64,000 bases of DNA from Dyadobacter sp. SG02 (lineage in GTDB: Bacteria; Bacteroidota; Bacteroidia; Cytophagales; Spirosomataceae): contig NZ_FNYL01000016.1 in NCBI RefSeq assembly GCF_900109045.1, positions 160,707 to 224,706 of the forward strand, in the 5' to 3' direction. Shown piece by piece: positions 24,983-32,627 of this stretch. A model generated the notes under the pieces. That model saw nothing but the letters and a program-made list of their open reading frames with translations, was not told where the DNA came from and ran no database searches. How positions within the stretch are numbered: position 1 is the stretch's first letter; each line of letters starts with the position of its first letter. Position numbers and translations under genes: made by a program.

Positions 24983-26239
24983 TTACACCATAAACTGAAA
25001 CAAATCCGGCTGATCATTCAAATACTCGTACACCACACGATTCGCATCCATTCGCTCGATCAGCGGCGCAAAGTCTTCGCGGCTCTTTAATTCGATCCCG
25101 ACCAATGCAGGCCCCTGCTCGCGGTTGGTTTTCTTGACATATTCGAAACGAGCAATATCGTCATTAGGCCCAAGCACATTCAAAAACTCGCGGAATGCAC
25201 CCGAGCGCTGGGGGAAGCGGATGATAAAATAATGCTTCAATCCCTCATAAAGCAATGACCGCTCCTTGATCTCCTCTGTACGGGTAATGTCGTTGTTACC
25301 ACCGCTGATCAATACGACGACGTTTTTGCCTTTGATATCGTCCCGGATCAGGTCCAGTGCAGCCACGGTCAATGCACCTGCCGGTTCAGCTACGATCGCT
25401 TCTTCATTATACAGCTGTAAGATCGAGGAGCACACTTTTCCTTCCGGCACAAGCAGGATCTGGTTCAAACTCTTGCTGCAAATATCAAAGGTAATGTCGC
25501 CCGCACGGCGGACGGCAGCGCCATCTACGAACTTGTCGATATTATCCAGCGTCACCACATGCCCTTCCTGAATAGATTTGTGCATGGTAGGCGAGCCTTC
25601 CGGTTCTACGCCGATGAGCTGTGTTTTGGGAGAAAGTTGTTTGAAAACAGTAGAAATGCCCGACGCCAACCCGCCGCCGCCAATGGCCATCAACAGGTAA
25701 TCGATCTTGAAATCGGCATCTTTGAAAATTTCCAGCCCTACCGTTCCTTGTCCTTCAATAACTTGCAAATCATCGAACGGGTGTACAAAAACAGCATTGG
25801 TACTGTCGCGGTAAGCCATGGATGCGTGGTAGGCATCATCATAAGTATCGCCTACCAAATGGATTTCGATCCACTCCTGCCCGAAGAGCCGCACTTGTTT
25901 TACTTTCTGCGCCGGCGTGGTAGTAGGCATGAAAATCGCACCCTTCACCTCCATTTTCCGGCATGCGTATGCTACGCCCTGCGCGTGGTTACCCGCGCTC
26001 GCACACACGACCCCGCCTGCGAGGGCCTCGGGCGTGAGGCTGGCCATTTTGTTATAGGCGCCACGGATTTTGTAGGAGCGTACCGTTTGCAAATCTTCCC
26101 TTTTGAGGTAAATATTCGCCCCGTACTGCTCGGAAAGGTGCGCATTAAAGAATATCGGTGTGTGGTTAATAACCCCGCGCAAGCGTTCGGCAGCGAGGAA
26201 TATGTTATCGAGAGTCGGAACGGAATGTGAAGTGCTCAT
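24983..26239 (-). CDS. ilvA: Threonine ammonia-lyase (threonine deaminase)
   Basis: 418 residues from the start at 26239 (MSTSHSVPTLDNIF). The frame continues upstream to 26284 through a hairpin, which argues against the longer start. PLP-enzyme motifs: YLKREDLQTVRSYKIRGAYNKM with the Schiff-base Lys in SYKIRGA, ASAGNHAQGVAYAC and AIGGGGLASGI. The C-terminal 80 residues (HYFIIRFPQRSGAFREFL) form a single ACT-like domain, the short form of the enzyme. It makes 2-ketobutyrate from threonine for isoleucine. It stands between ilvC and unrelated genes, with a terminator hairpin directly before its start. Confidence 0.92.
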   Translation of the reverse strand: MSTSHSVPTLDNIFLAAERLRGVINHTPIFFNAHLSEQYGANIYLKREDLQTVRSYKIRGAYNKMASLTPEALAGGVVCASAGNHAQGVAYACRKMEVKGAIFMPTTTPAQKVKQVRLFGQEWIEIHLVGDTYDDAYHASMAYRDSTNAVFVHPFDDLQVIEGQGTVGLEIFKDADFKIDYLLMAIGGGGLASGISTVFKQLSPKTQLIGVEPEGSPTMHKSIQEGHVVTLDNIDKFVDGAAVRRAGDITFDICSKSLNQILLVPEGKVCSSILQLYNEEAIVAEPAGALTVAALDLIRDDIKGKNVVVLISGGNNDITRTEEIKERSLLYEGLKHYFIIRFPQRSGAFREFLNVLGPNDDIARFEYVKKTNREQGPALVGIELKSREDFAPLIERMDANRVVYEYLNDQPDLFQFMV

Positions 26240-26250
26240 AAGTGATTCTG

Positions 26251-26281
26251 AAACAAAAGAGCTTTGCAAAAAGCAAAGCTC
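26251..26281 (-). terminator. Terminator between ilvC and ilvA, 12 nt before ilvA ATG
   Basis: GAGCTTTGC and GCAAAGCTC form a perfect 9-bp stem around five bases. The minus-strand 3' side continues TTTTGTTTC. It ends only about 12 nt before the ilvA start codon, so it either ends the ilvDBNC transcript or acts as an attenuator for ilvA. Confidence 0.72.
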
Positions 26282-26291
26282 CATTTTCTCC

Positions 26292-26321
26292 CATTGCCAT
26301 TGACTTAAGTCAACGGCAATG
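26292..26321. repeat. Long inverted repeat between ilvC and ilvA
   Basis: CATTGCC-A-TTGACTT and AAGTCAA-C-GGCAATG form a near-perfect 15-bp dyad with one A/C mismatch and no loop. No T run follows on the minus strand. It could be a pause or RNA-stability hairpin after ilvC or an operator for ilvA. Confidence 0.6.
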
Positions 26322-26340
26322 AATTATTTTTTTGAAACAA

Positions 26341-27387
26341 TTAGTTTCTTTCCGGGCGCAGACCACGTACAGTTGAACCTGCTTGCCACATTTCTGATTC
26401 GCGCAATTCTGCAAGCTCAGCTTCCAGTTTCACACGGTAGTCAGGCTGTGAGTTGCGGGTGATCGAGATAGTAGCTTGCTCGCCGCTCTTTACAGAGTTG
26501 TAAAGTTGTTCGAAAACAGGCTTCGTAGCGTCACGGAAAGGCTTCCACCAGTCCAAAGCACCACGCTGCGCAGTAGTAGAGCAGTTAGCGTACATCCAGT
26601 CCATACCGTTTTCAGCAACCAATGGCATCAACGATTGCGTCAGTTCTTCAACTGTTTCGTTGAATGCTTCTGAAGGTGTGTGGCCATTTGAACGCAACAC
26701 TTCGTATTGTGCAGCGAAAATACCCTGGATAGCACCCATCAAAGTACCACGCTCGCCGGTAAGGTCGGAAGTTACTTCGCGGTAGAAATCAGTTTCGAAC
26801 AGGTAACCTGAACCTACACCGATACCCATTGCGATACATTTTTCACGCGCTTTACCAGTTGCATCCTGGAATACCGCGAAAGAAGAGTTCAAGCCTTTTC
26901 CTTCTACGAACAGACGGCGAAGTGAAGTTCCTGATCCTTTCGGAGCAACGAGGTATACATCTACGTCAGCAGGAGGAACGATACCAGTCTGATCTTTATA
27001 AGTTACACCGAAACCGTGTGAGAAATACAGTGATTTTCCAGCAGTAAGGTTAGCCTTAACAGTTGGCCATAGCTCGATCTGAGCAGCATCCGAAAGCAAA
27101 TAGCAAATGATGGTTCCTTTTGCCAATGCTTCTTCCAATTCGAAAAGCGTTTCGCCTGGCACCCATCCGTCAGCAACGGCTTTGTCCCAAGACTTACCAC
27201 CTTTACGCTGACCAACGATTACATTGAATCCGTTGTCGCGCATGTTCAAGCTTTGGCCTGGGCCTTGTACGCCGTAACCAATTACAGCGATAGTTTCAGT
27301 AGAAAGTACTTCACGTGCTTTTTCAAGTGGAAATTCTTCACGGGTTACTACTTCTTCTTCGACCCCGCCGAAATTTAATTTTGCCAT
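26341..27387 (-). CDS. ilvC: Ketol-acid reductoisomerase
   Basis: 348 residues, a class I enzyme. The Rossmann motif is GYGVQGPGQSLNMRDNG followed by VIVGQRKGGKSW, whose Arg/Lys/Ser suit NADPH phosphate binding. PKGSGTSLRRLF and ETDFYREVTSDLTGERG (acidic Mg ligands) are in the catalytic part. It isomerises and reduces acetolactate/acetohydroxybutyrate in valine, leucine and isoleucine synthesis. It lies 64 nt after ilvN and ends the ilvD-B-N-C series. Confidence 0.95.
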   Translation of the reverse strand: MAKLNFGGVEEEVVTREEFPLEKAREVLSTETIAVIGYGVQGPGQSLNMRDNGFNVIVGQRKGGKSWDKAVADGWVPGETLFELEEALAKGTIICYLLSDAAQIELWPTVKANLTAGKSLYFSHGFGVTYKDQTGIVPPADVDVYLVAPKGSGTSLRRLFVEGKGLNSSFAVFQDATGKAREKCIAMGIGVGSGYLFETDFYREVTSDLTGERGTLMGAIQGIFAAQYEVLRSNGHTPSEAFNETVEELTQSLMPLVAENGMDWMYANCSTTAQRGALDWWKPFRDATKPVFEQLYNSVKSGEQATISITRNSQPDYRVKLEAELAELRESEMWQAGSTVRGLRPERN

Positions 27388-27451
27388 TGATTATTGATTG
27401 GATTATTGATTTACTACGAATTAAAAAACAATACTACTAAAAACTGACCGA

Positions 27452-27985
27452 CTATTGGTAATACTCCCACTCAGCTTCCGGCAGATAATCTACCAGTGTC
27501 TGAGGCGATTTGCTCACCGCCACACGCCCTGAGCGAACGAATTCGAGGATTTCGTGCGGTTTGATGTAGTCGAAAAATTCGAAGATCTCCTCTTCGGTAC
27601 CGGTCTTCTGGATGATCACGTAGGTCAGGTGCCAGTACACAACCCAAGCCTTATAGGTCTTGTTAATGGTCTCGATATCGAGCGGTTTGGCACCGATCGG
27701 CGTCGAAACCTTGAACAATGCGATCTCATTATACGCGATGTCCTCATTGAGGTACCCGAAAACCGCGAGTACTTCGATGATCTTGCGGATCTGGCGGACC
27801 AGCTTTTCCACCGCGTCACGCGACTCGCTACGGATGACGATCGTAAAGCGGGAAATACCCTTACGCTCTGTTTCCGAAACGGTTAAGCTTTCGATATTGA
27901 TCCGTCGCCGCGTGAAAATCGTCGTGATCTTGTTCAGAATGCCTATCGTGTTTTCAGTAAAAACACAAATGGTGTATGATGTCAT
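27452..27985 (-). CDS. ilvN: Acetolactate synthase small (regulatory) subunit
   Basis: 177 residues. An N-terminal ACT domain (YTICVFTENTIGILNKITTIFTRRRINIESLTVS, residues 3-36 and on to about 80) binds valine, and an ALS_ss C-terminal domain follows. It activates the IlvB catalytic subunit and makes it sensitive to feedback. It begins 19 nt after ilvB, in the ilvDBNC transcript. Confidence 0.93.
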   Translation of the reverse strand: MTSYTICVFTENTIGILNKITTIFTRRRINIESLTVSETERKGISRFTIVIRSESRDAVEKLVRQIRKIIEVLAVFGYLNEDIAYNEIALFKVSTPIGAKPLDIETINKTYKAWVVYWHLTYVIIQKTGTEEEIFEFFDYIKPHEILEFVRSGRVAVSKSPQTLVDYLPEAEWEYYQ

Positions 27986-28004
27986 AATTTCTTCCTCTTT
28001 TATA

Positions 28005-29765
28005 TTATTCCAAACGGATATCCGCTACGCAAGCACCCGTTGGCACCATCGGGAACACGTTTTCTTCTTTCTCTACCAATACTTCCAGCAGGTAAGGTTT
28101 GTCGGAAGCCAGCATTGTATCCAGCGACGCGTGCAAATCCTCGCGTTTCGCGCAGGTATGGCCGTCGATGCCGAAACCTTTCGCAATGGTGATGAAATCA
28201 GGGTTTTGCAACTCCACGAACGAATATCGTTTCTGATGGAACAGCTGCTGCCACTGACGTACCATTCCGAGGAAGTTGTTGTTAAGGATGATGATTTTCA
28301 CCGGCAAACCGCTTTGTGCGATAGTACCCAACTCCTGAATCGTCATCTGGAAGCAACCGTCACCAATGATCGCCACAACTTCACGATCCGGCGCGCCTAC
28401 TTTGGCACCGAATGAAGCCGGTAATGCGTAACCCATCGTTCCCAAACCACCCGAAGTAATGTACGAGCTCGGTTTTTTGAACTGATAATAACGCGCAGCC
28501 ATCATCTGGTGCTGACCAACGTCCGCCACGATCACCGCTTCACCTTTGGTTTTGTCTGAAAGCGTGCGGATTACTTCCGCCATTTTAATCTTCTCGGTAG
28601 TCGGAGCCAGTTCGGGCTGGGTGATCTTCTCATCCTCGATCACATCGTATTTCTTGAATTCCGCTTTCCAGGCTTCGTGATTGTTCTCATTCACCAATGG
28701 AAGCAGCAATTCCAACGCAATTTTAGCGTCACCCACTACCGGTGCATCCGCCTTCATGATCTTGTCAATTTCGGCCGGATCAATTTCGATGTGTACTATT
28801 TTCGCCTGCTTCGCATAACGGCTCAAATCACCGGTTACGCGGTCGTCGAAACGCATTCCGACGGCGATAATGAGGTCGCATTGGTTGGTGAGCACATTCG
28901 TACCGTAGTTTCCGTGCATTCCAAGCCAGCCTACATAATTAGGATGGTCAACCGACATCGAAGAAAGTCCGAGTAATGTCGACGCAACCGGAATATCCGC
29001 TTTTTCAACGAACCGGATCAGCTCCTGCTCGGCGCCGGCGATCTGCACGCCGTGACCTACGAAAAGGAACGGACGTTTCGCCTGGTTGATCAGCTTCGCG
29101 GCCGCAGCCAATTGCTCGTCTTTCGGCGCCATGCGCGGATGGTAGCTCAGCAATGTTTCCACCTTTTTGTGTACAAAAGGCTTTGTCATCAGCTTCTGCT
29201 GCGCATCCTTGGTAATATCGATCAACACCGGTCCCGGACGACCTGATTTTGCTATATAAAATGCTTTGGCAATGATGTCAGGGATTTCGTCCGCATTGGT
29301 AACCTGGTAGTTCCATTTGGTAATAGGAATGGTGATACCCATCACGTCGGTCTCCTGAAATGCATCGGTACCGAGCAAATGCGAAGCGACCTGACCGATA
29401 ATGCAGACCATCGGCGTGGAGTCGATGATCGCGTCGGCGATACCCGTTACAAGGTTGGTAGCACCCGGCCCCGAAGTAACAAGGCAAACCCCTACCTCGC
29501 CCGTAATGCGCGCAAACCCTTCCGCCGCATGCGCAGCGCCTTGTTCGTGGCGTACGAGAATGTGGTTGACCTGATCCTGATAGTCATAGATCGCATCGTA
29601 CACCGGCATAATCGCGCCGCCCGGATAGCCGAAAATGGTTTTCACCCCTTCCGCAATCAGCGACTGGATCACCGCATGCGACCCATTGATCAGCTCCGGC
29701 TTGGCCACCGAAACCACCGGTTCCGAGCCCTGAATTGTTGCAGTTTGATTTTCATTAAATCCCAT
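28005..29765 (-). CDS. ilvB: Acetolactate synthase large (catalytic) subunit
   Basis: 586 residues, a thiamine-diphosphate enzyme with three domains. The catalytic Glu lies in VRHEQGAAHAAEGFAR; the FAD/central domain includes GMHGNYGTNVL and GMRFDDRVTG; the ThDP-binding motif GDGCFQMTIQEL through NNNFLGMVRQWQ lies at about 475-515. An N-terminal extension of about 20 residues precedes the first domain. It forms acetolactate (Val/Leu) or acetohydroxybutyrate (Ile). It follows ilvD by 43 nt and precedes ilvN by 19 nt. Confidence 0.95.
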   Translation of the reverse strand: MGFNENQTATIQGSEPVVSVAKPELINGSHAVIQSLIAEGVKTIFGYPGGAIMPVYDAIYDYQDQVNHILVRHEQGAAHAAEGFARITGEVGVCLVTSGPGATNLVTGIADAIIDSTPMVCIIGQVASHLLGTDAFQETDVMGITIPITKWNYQVTNADEIPDIIAKAFYIAKSGRPGPVLIDITKDAQQKLMTKPFVHKKVETLLSYHPRMAPKDEQLAAAAKLINQAKRPFLFVGHGVQIAGAEQELIRFVEKADIPVASTLLGLSSMSVDHPNYVGWLGMHGNYGTNVLTNQCDLIIAVGMRFDDRVTGDLSRYAKQAKIVHIEIDPAEIDKIMKADAPVVGDAKIALELLLPLVNENNHEAWKAEFKKYDVIEDEKITQPELAPTTEKIKMAEVIRTLSDKTKGEAVIVADVGQHQMMAARYYQFKKPSSYITSGGLGTMGYALPASFGAKVGAPDREVVAIIGDGCFQMTIQELGTIAQSGLPVKIIILNNNFLGMVRQWQQLFHQKRYSFVELQNPDFITIAKGFGIDGHTCAKREDLHASLDTMLASDKPYLLEVLVEKEENVFPMVPTGACVADIRLE

Positions 29766-29808
29766 GACCTCTGTATTGTTTAGTCGGATGAATTTCTGTC
29801 CTTCAATT

Positions 29809-31494
29809 TTACGCTTCGTCAGTCACGCAACCTTCGCTGGCTGATTTCACGGTTCTGATATATCTTCCCAGCATACCTTTTGTAAAGCGCGGCGCGGGTT
29901 GTACCCAGGCTGCTTTGCGGGCTGCCATTTCTTCGTCGGAAATATGCAGTGTCAGTACGCGGGTGTTGGCATCGATGCTGATGCGGTCGCCGTCTTTTAC
30001 GAGAGCGATCGGGCCGCCGTCGAATGCTTCCGGGGTAATGTGGCCTACCACGAAACCATGCGTACCGCCTGAGAAACGACCGTCGGTAATCAATGCGATC
30101 TTGTCGCCCAAGCCCGCTCCCATTACCGCGGAAGTAGGTTTCAGCATTTCCGACATACCCGGACCGCCTTTCGGGCCCGCATTACGGATTACTACCACGT
30201 GACCTGCTTTAATTTCACCTTTGGCCAACATATCGATAATCTCCGATTCGTGCTCGCATACTTTCGCTTCGCCGTCGAATGTCAGACCTTCCTTACCGGT
30301 AATTTTCGCAACCGAACCCTCGGGAGCCAGGTTACCGTAAAGTACCTGAATGTGTCCGCTTGGTTTGATCGGCGTTTCTATCGGGAACACCATTTTTTGT
30401 GTTTCAAAATTCAAGTCGGGGGCCTCGGCGAGGTTTTCAGCCACTGTTTTACCGGTTACCGTAATGCAATCTCCGTGGATAAGTCCTACGGAATACAAAT
30501 ACTTGGTAACGGCAGGCACACCGCCGATTTCGAGAATATCCTCCATGAAGTATTTACCGCTAGGCTTCAAATCAGCGATAAATGGCGTACGGTCCGAAAT
30601 CGCCTGGATGTCGTCCAGCGTCAGGGAAATGTCTGCAGCGCGGGCGATCGCGAGGTAGTGCAATGCCGCATTGGTAGAGCCACCGAGGGCCATTACCACC
30701 GTCAATGCATTTTCAAGCGACTTTTTAGTAATAATATCTTTCGGAGTAATGTTCAGTTCGAGCAATTTCTTCATTGCCGCACCGATCTTCTTGCATTCTT
30801 CCTGCTTGCCCTCGTGCGTAGCCGGGTAAGAGCTGCTGAATGGCAAGCTCAATCCCATTGCCTCGATCGAAGAAGCCATCGTGTTCGCGGTGTACATACC
30901 GCCGCAAGCGCCCTGGCCAGGGATCGAATTTTGAATTACTCCCTTATAATCTTCATCAGAAATATTGTTGGCGAACTTCTTACCCAATGCTTCGAATGCC
31001 GAAACGATGTCGAGTTTCTGTCCTTTATAATGTCCTGAACGAATCGTTCCGCCGTACACCATAATGGAAGGGCGATCCAGACGCGCCATCGCCATAATCG
31101 CGCCCGGCATGTTTTTATCACAACCCACTACCGCGATCACGCCATCGTACCATTGTGCAGCCACTACCGTTTCAATCGAATCCGCGATAATGTCACGGCT
31201 TGGGAGCGAGTAGCGCATACCGTCGTTTCCGTTGGTCATACCATCCGAAACACCAATCGTGTTGAAGATCAGGCCCACCATGTCGTTCGCATTCACACCC
31301 TGTTTCACGTACACCGACAAGCCGTTCAGGTGCATGTTGCAAGGGTTACCTTCATAACCCGTGCTGGCAATCCCGATCTGGGGTTTAACAAAGTCTTCTT
31401 CTTTCAAACCAATTCCATAAAGCATCGCCTGTGCGGCCGGATTGGTTACTTCCTGGGTAAGGGTCTTCGAAAATCTGTTTAATTCTGTCGCCAT
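29809..31494 (-). CDS. ilvD: Dihydroxy-acid dehydratase
   Basis: The start is placed at 31494 (MATELNRFSKTLTQ), 561 residues. The frame runs open to 31530, but that stretch overlaps the attenuator region and lacks family similarity. Fe-S and Mg motifs: NPCNMH, GCDKNMPGA and GACGGMYTANTM. ITDGRFSGGTHGFVVGHITPEA is the C-terminal catalytic signature. It dehydrates dihydroxy acids to 2-ketoisovalerate and 3-methyl-2-oxopentanoate. It is the first gene of ilvDBNC and is preceded by a leader peptide with a complete attenuator. Confidence 0.95.
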   Translation of the reverse strand: MATELNRFSKTLTQEVTNPAAQAMLYGIGLKEEDFVKPQIGIASTGYEGNPCNMHLNGLSVYVKQGVNANDMVGLIFNTIGVSDGMTNGNDGMRYSLPSRDIIADSIETVVAAQWYDGVIAVVGCDKNMPGAIMAMARLDRPSIMVYGGTIRSGHYKGQKLDIVSAFEALGKKFANNISDEDYKGVIQNSIPGQGACGGMYTANTMASSIEAMGLSLPFSSSYPATHEGKQEECKKIGAAMKKLLELNITPKDIITKKSLENALTVVMALGGSTNAALHYLAIARAADISLTLDDIQAISDRTPFIADLKPSGKYFMEDILEIGGVPAVTKYLYSVGLIHGDCITVTGKTVAENLAEAPDLNFETQKMVFPIETPIKPSGHIQVLYGNLAPEGSVAKITGKEGLTFDGEAKVCEHESEIIDMLAKGEIKAGHVVVIRNAGPKGGPGMSEMLKPTSAVMGAGLGDKIALITDGRFSGGTHGFVVGHITPEAFDGGPIALVKDGDRISIDANTRVLTLHISDEEMAARKAAWVQPAPRFTKGMLGRYIRTVKSASEGCVTDEA

Positions 31495-31512
31495 TGGTGA
31501 ATGATTGTATTT

Positions 31513-31550
31513 AAAATAAAAACACCCCACTCGGTTAGGTGAGTGAGGTG
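31513..31550 (-). terminator. ilvD attenuator terminator (3:4 hairpin)
   Basis: On the minus strand CACCTCACTC pairs with GAGTGGGGTG (10 bp, one T-G wobble) around an 8-nt loop and is followed by TTTTTATTTT. It lies 18 nt before the ilvD start codon, after the leader peptide. Strong terminator form. Confidence 0.88.
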
Positions 31551-31589
31551 CCAGTTATGTGCTATCATCCCACTCACGCTATTGCGTGA
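31545..31589 (-). promoter_or_regulatory. ilvD leader 1:2 hairpin and antiterminator
   Basis: As minus-strand RNA, UCACGC-AAUA-GCGUGA forms a perfect 6-bp hairpin over the last leader codons and the UAG stop (1:2). The GUGAGUGGG overlapping its right arm (31577-31569) can instead pair with CCUCACUCAC (with one bulged U), the left arm of the terminator (2:3). Ribosome stalling at the CUU-AUC-GUC codons would break 1:2 and favour 2:3, so transcription reads into ilvD. Confidence 0.82.
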
Positions 31590-31626
31590 CGATAAGTAGG
31601 ACCGGGACGATAAGAGTCAGTTTCAT
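31579..31626 (-). CDS. ilvL: ilv operon leader peptide
   Basis: A 15-codon frame encoding MKLTLIVPVLLIVTQ. Four Leu, two Ile and three Val make nine of fifteen residues the end-products of the operon behind it. It is followed by mutually exclusive hairpins and a terminator before ilvD. This matches the function of E. coli ilvL-type leaders, although the sequence is unrelated. It is too short for gene callers. Presence of all three amino acids fits multivalent control of ilvDBNC. Translation itself is inferred. Confidence 0.87.
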   Translation of the reverse strand: MKLTLIVPVLLIVTQ

Positions 31627-31647
31627 TTTAGCGGAACATTTAAGTCT

Positions 31648-31661
31648 AGCGAAATTTCGCT
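31648..31661. promoter_or_regulatory. Palindrome AGCGAAATTTCGCT in ilvD leader
   Basis: A perfect 14-bp palindrome. Its inner 12 bases are identical to the palindrome in the leuA leader (17207-17218). The inner 12-mer lies 19 nt downstream of the putative -7 box in both leaders. Here it is 22 nt before the leader-peptide start. Confidence 0.65.
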
Positions 31662-31679
31662 GTTTTTGACTTGGTCTTA

Positions 31680-31711
31680 CAAATTAGAAGCCTATCTTTT
31701 TATTTTCCAAA
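31680..31711 (-). promoter_or_regulatory. Putative ilvD promoter
   Basis: TTTG (-33) then 20 nt then CTAATTTG, an imperfect -7 box (compare TAnnTTTG), on the minus strand. The predicted start near 31673 places the palindrome at about +13 and the leader peptide at about +47. Confidence 0.4.
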
Positions 31712-31790
31712 CATTCAGAGCTTTTTTTGTTATTAATCTATGATAAATACCAAATTTCCTCCCGGTGCAACATCGTTATCGGAAAACATT

Positions 31791-31798
31791 TAATTTTG
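31791..31798 (+). promoter_or_regulatory. Putative -7 box of murQ
   Basis: TAATTTTG fits TAnnTTTG exactly and ends 23 nt before the murQ ATG at 31822. No clear TTTG -33 element is seen at the expected spacing. Confidence 0.4.
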
Positions 31799-31821
31799 AA
31801 TTCCAAAAACCACGAACCACA

Positions 31822-32625
31822 ATGCTGACAACCGAATCGTCTTCGAACTATAATGATCTCGAAAAAATGAGCGTCCACGACCTTCTGACCTCTATTAACC
31901 GCGAGGATCAGACAGTGCCTCATGCCGTTCAGAAATCGATCCCGCAAATCGAAGCATTGGTGGAACAGATCGTTCCCAGGATGAAAAATGGCGGGCGCCT
32001 GTTCTATATCGGTGCCGGTACCAGCGGACGATTAGGCGTCGTGGACGCGTCGGAATGTCCGCCCACATTCGGTGTGCCGTTCGATCTCGTAGTCGGAATT
32101 ATCGCGGGTGGAGACACCGCCATTCGCAAAGCAGTCGAAAACGCGGAGGACGACTGGAACCAGGCCTGGAAAGACCTGGCGGTTTACACACCTAACAAAA
32201 ACGATACATTAATAGGAATAGCAGCATCCGGCCGTACACCTTATGTGATCGGCGGTTTGAATGAGGCACGCAATGCAGGTTTGCTGACAGGCTGTGTCGT
32301 CTGCAACGACGGTTCCGCGGTAGCCAAAGCCTGCGCATACCCCGTTGAAATAGTAGTTGGACCCGAATTTTTGACCGGAAGTACCCGAATGAAATCCGGT
32401 ACCGCTCAAAAACTGGCCCTAAACATGATTTCTACTTCGGTCATGATCCGGCTGGGTAAAGTGAAGGGAAACAAAATGGTAGATATGCAGCTCACCAATG
32501 AAAAACTGGTCGACAGAGCGTTGCGCATGATCATTGATGAACTGAATATCTCGCCTGACGAGGCCCAATCACTGCTCGATGAGCACGGAAGCGTCCGCGC
32601 TGCCATCGAGGCAGTGAGAAAATAG
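31822..32625 (+). CDS. murQ: N-acetylmuramic acid 6-phosphate etherase
   Basis: The start is set at 31822 (MLTTESSSNYNDLEKM), 267 residues; upstream codons to 31765 overlap the promoter region. It is a SIS-domain lyase that cleaves the D-lactyl ether of MurNAc-6-P to give GlcNAc-6-P in cell-wall recycling. GAGTSGRLGVVDASECPPTF is the sugar-phosphate-binding signature with the catalytic Glu. GIAASGRTPYVIGGL and GSTRMKSGTAQK follow. It ends 2 nt from the convergent oxidoreductase gene with no room for a separate terminator. No MurNAc kinase or anhMurNAc gene is adjacent. Confidence 0.94.
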   Translation: MLTTESSSNYNDLEKMSVHDLLTSINREDQTVPHAVQKSIPQIEALVEQIVPRMKNGGRLFYIGAGTSGRLGVVDASECPPTFGVPFDLVVGIIAGGDTAIRKAVENAEDDWNQAWKDLAVYTPNKNDTLIGIAASGRTPYVIGGLNEARNAGLLTGCVVCNDGSAVAKACAYPVEIVVGPEFLTGSTRMKSGTAQKLALNMISTSVMIRLGKVKGNKMVDMQLTNEKLVDRALRMIIDELNISPDEAQSLLDEHGSVRAAIEAVRK

Positions 32626-32627
32626 AT

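Noticed and set aside
26239..26284. N-terminal extension of ilvA to 26284
   Set aside because: The added residues match no ilvA family sequence known to me and are encoded by the terminator hairpin.
30199..31038. 279-codon plus-strand frame opposite ilvD
   Set aside because: Shadow of ilvD, which carries all the family motifs.
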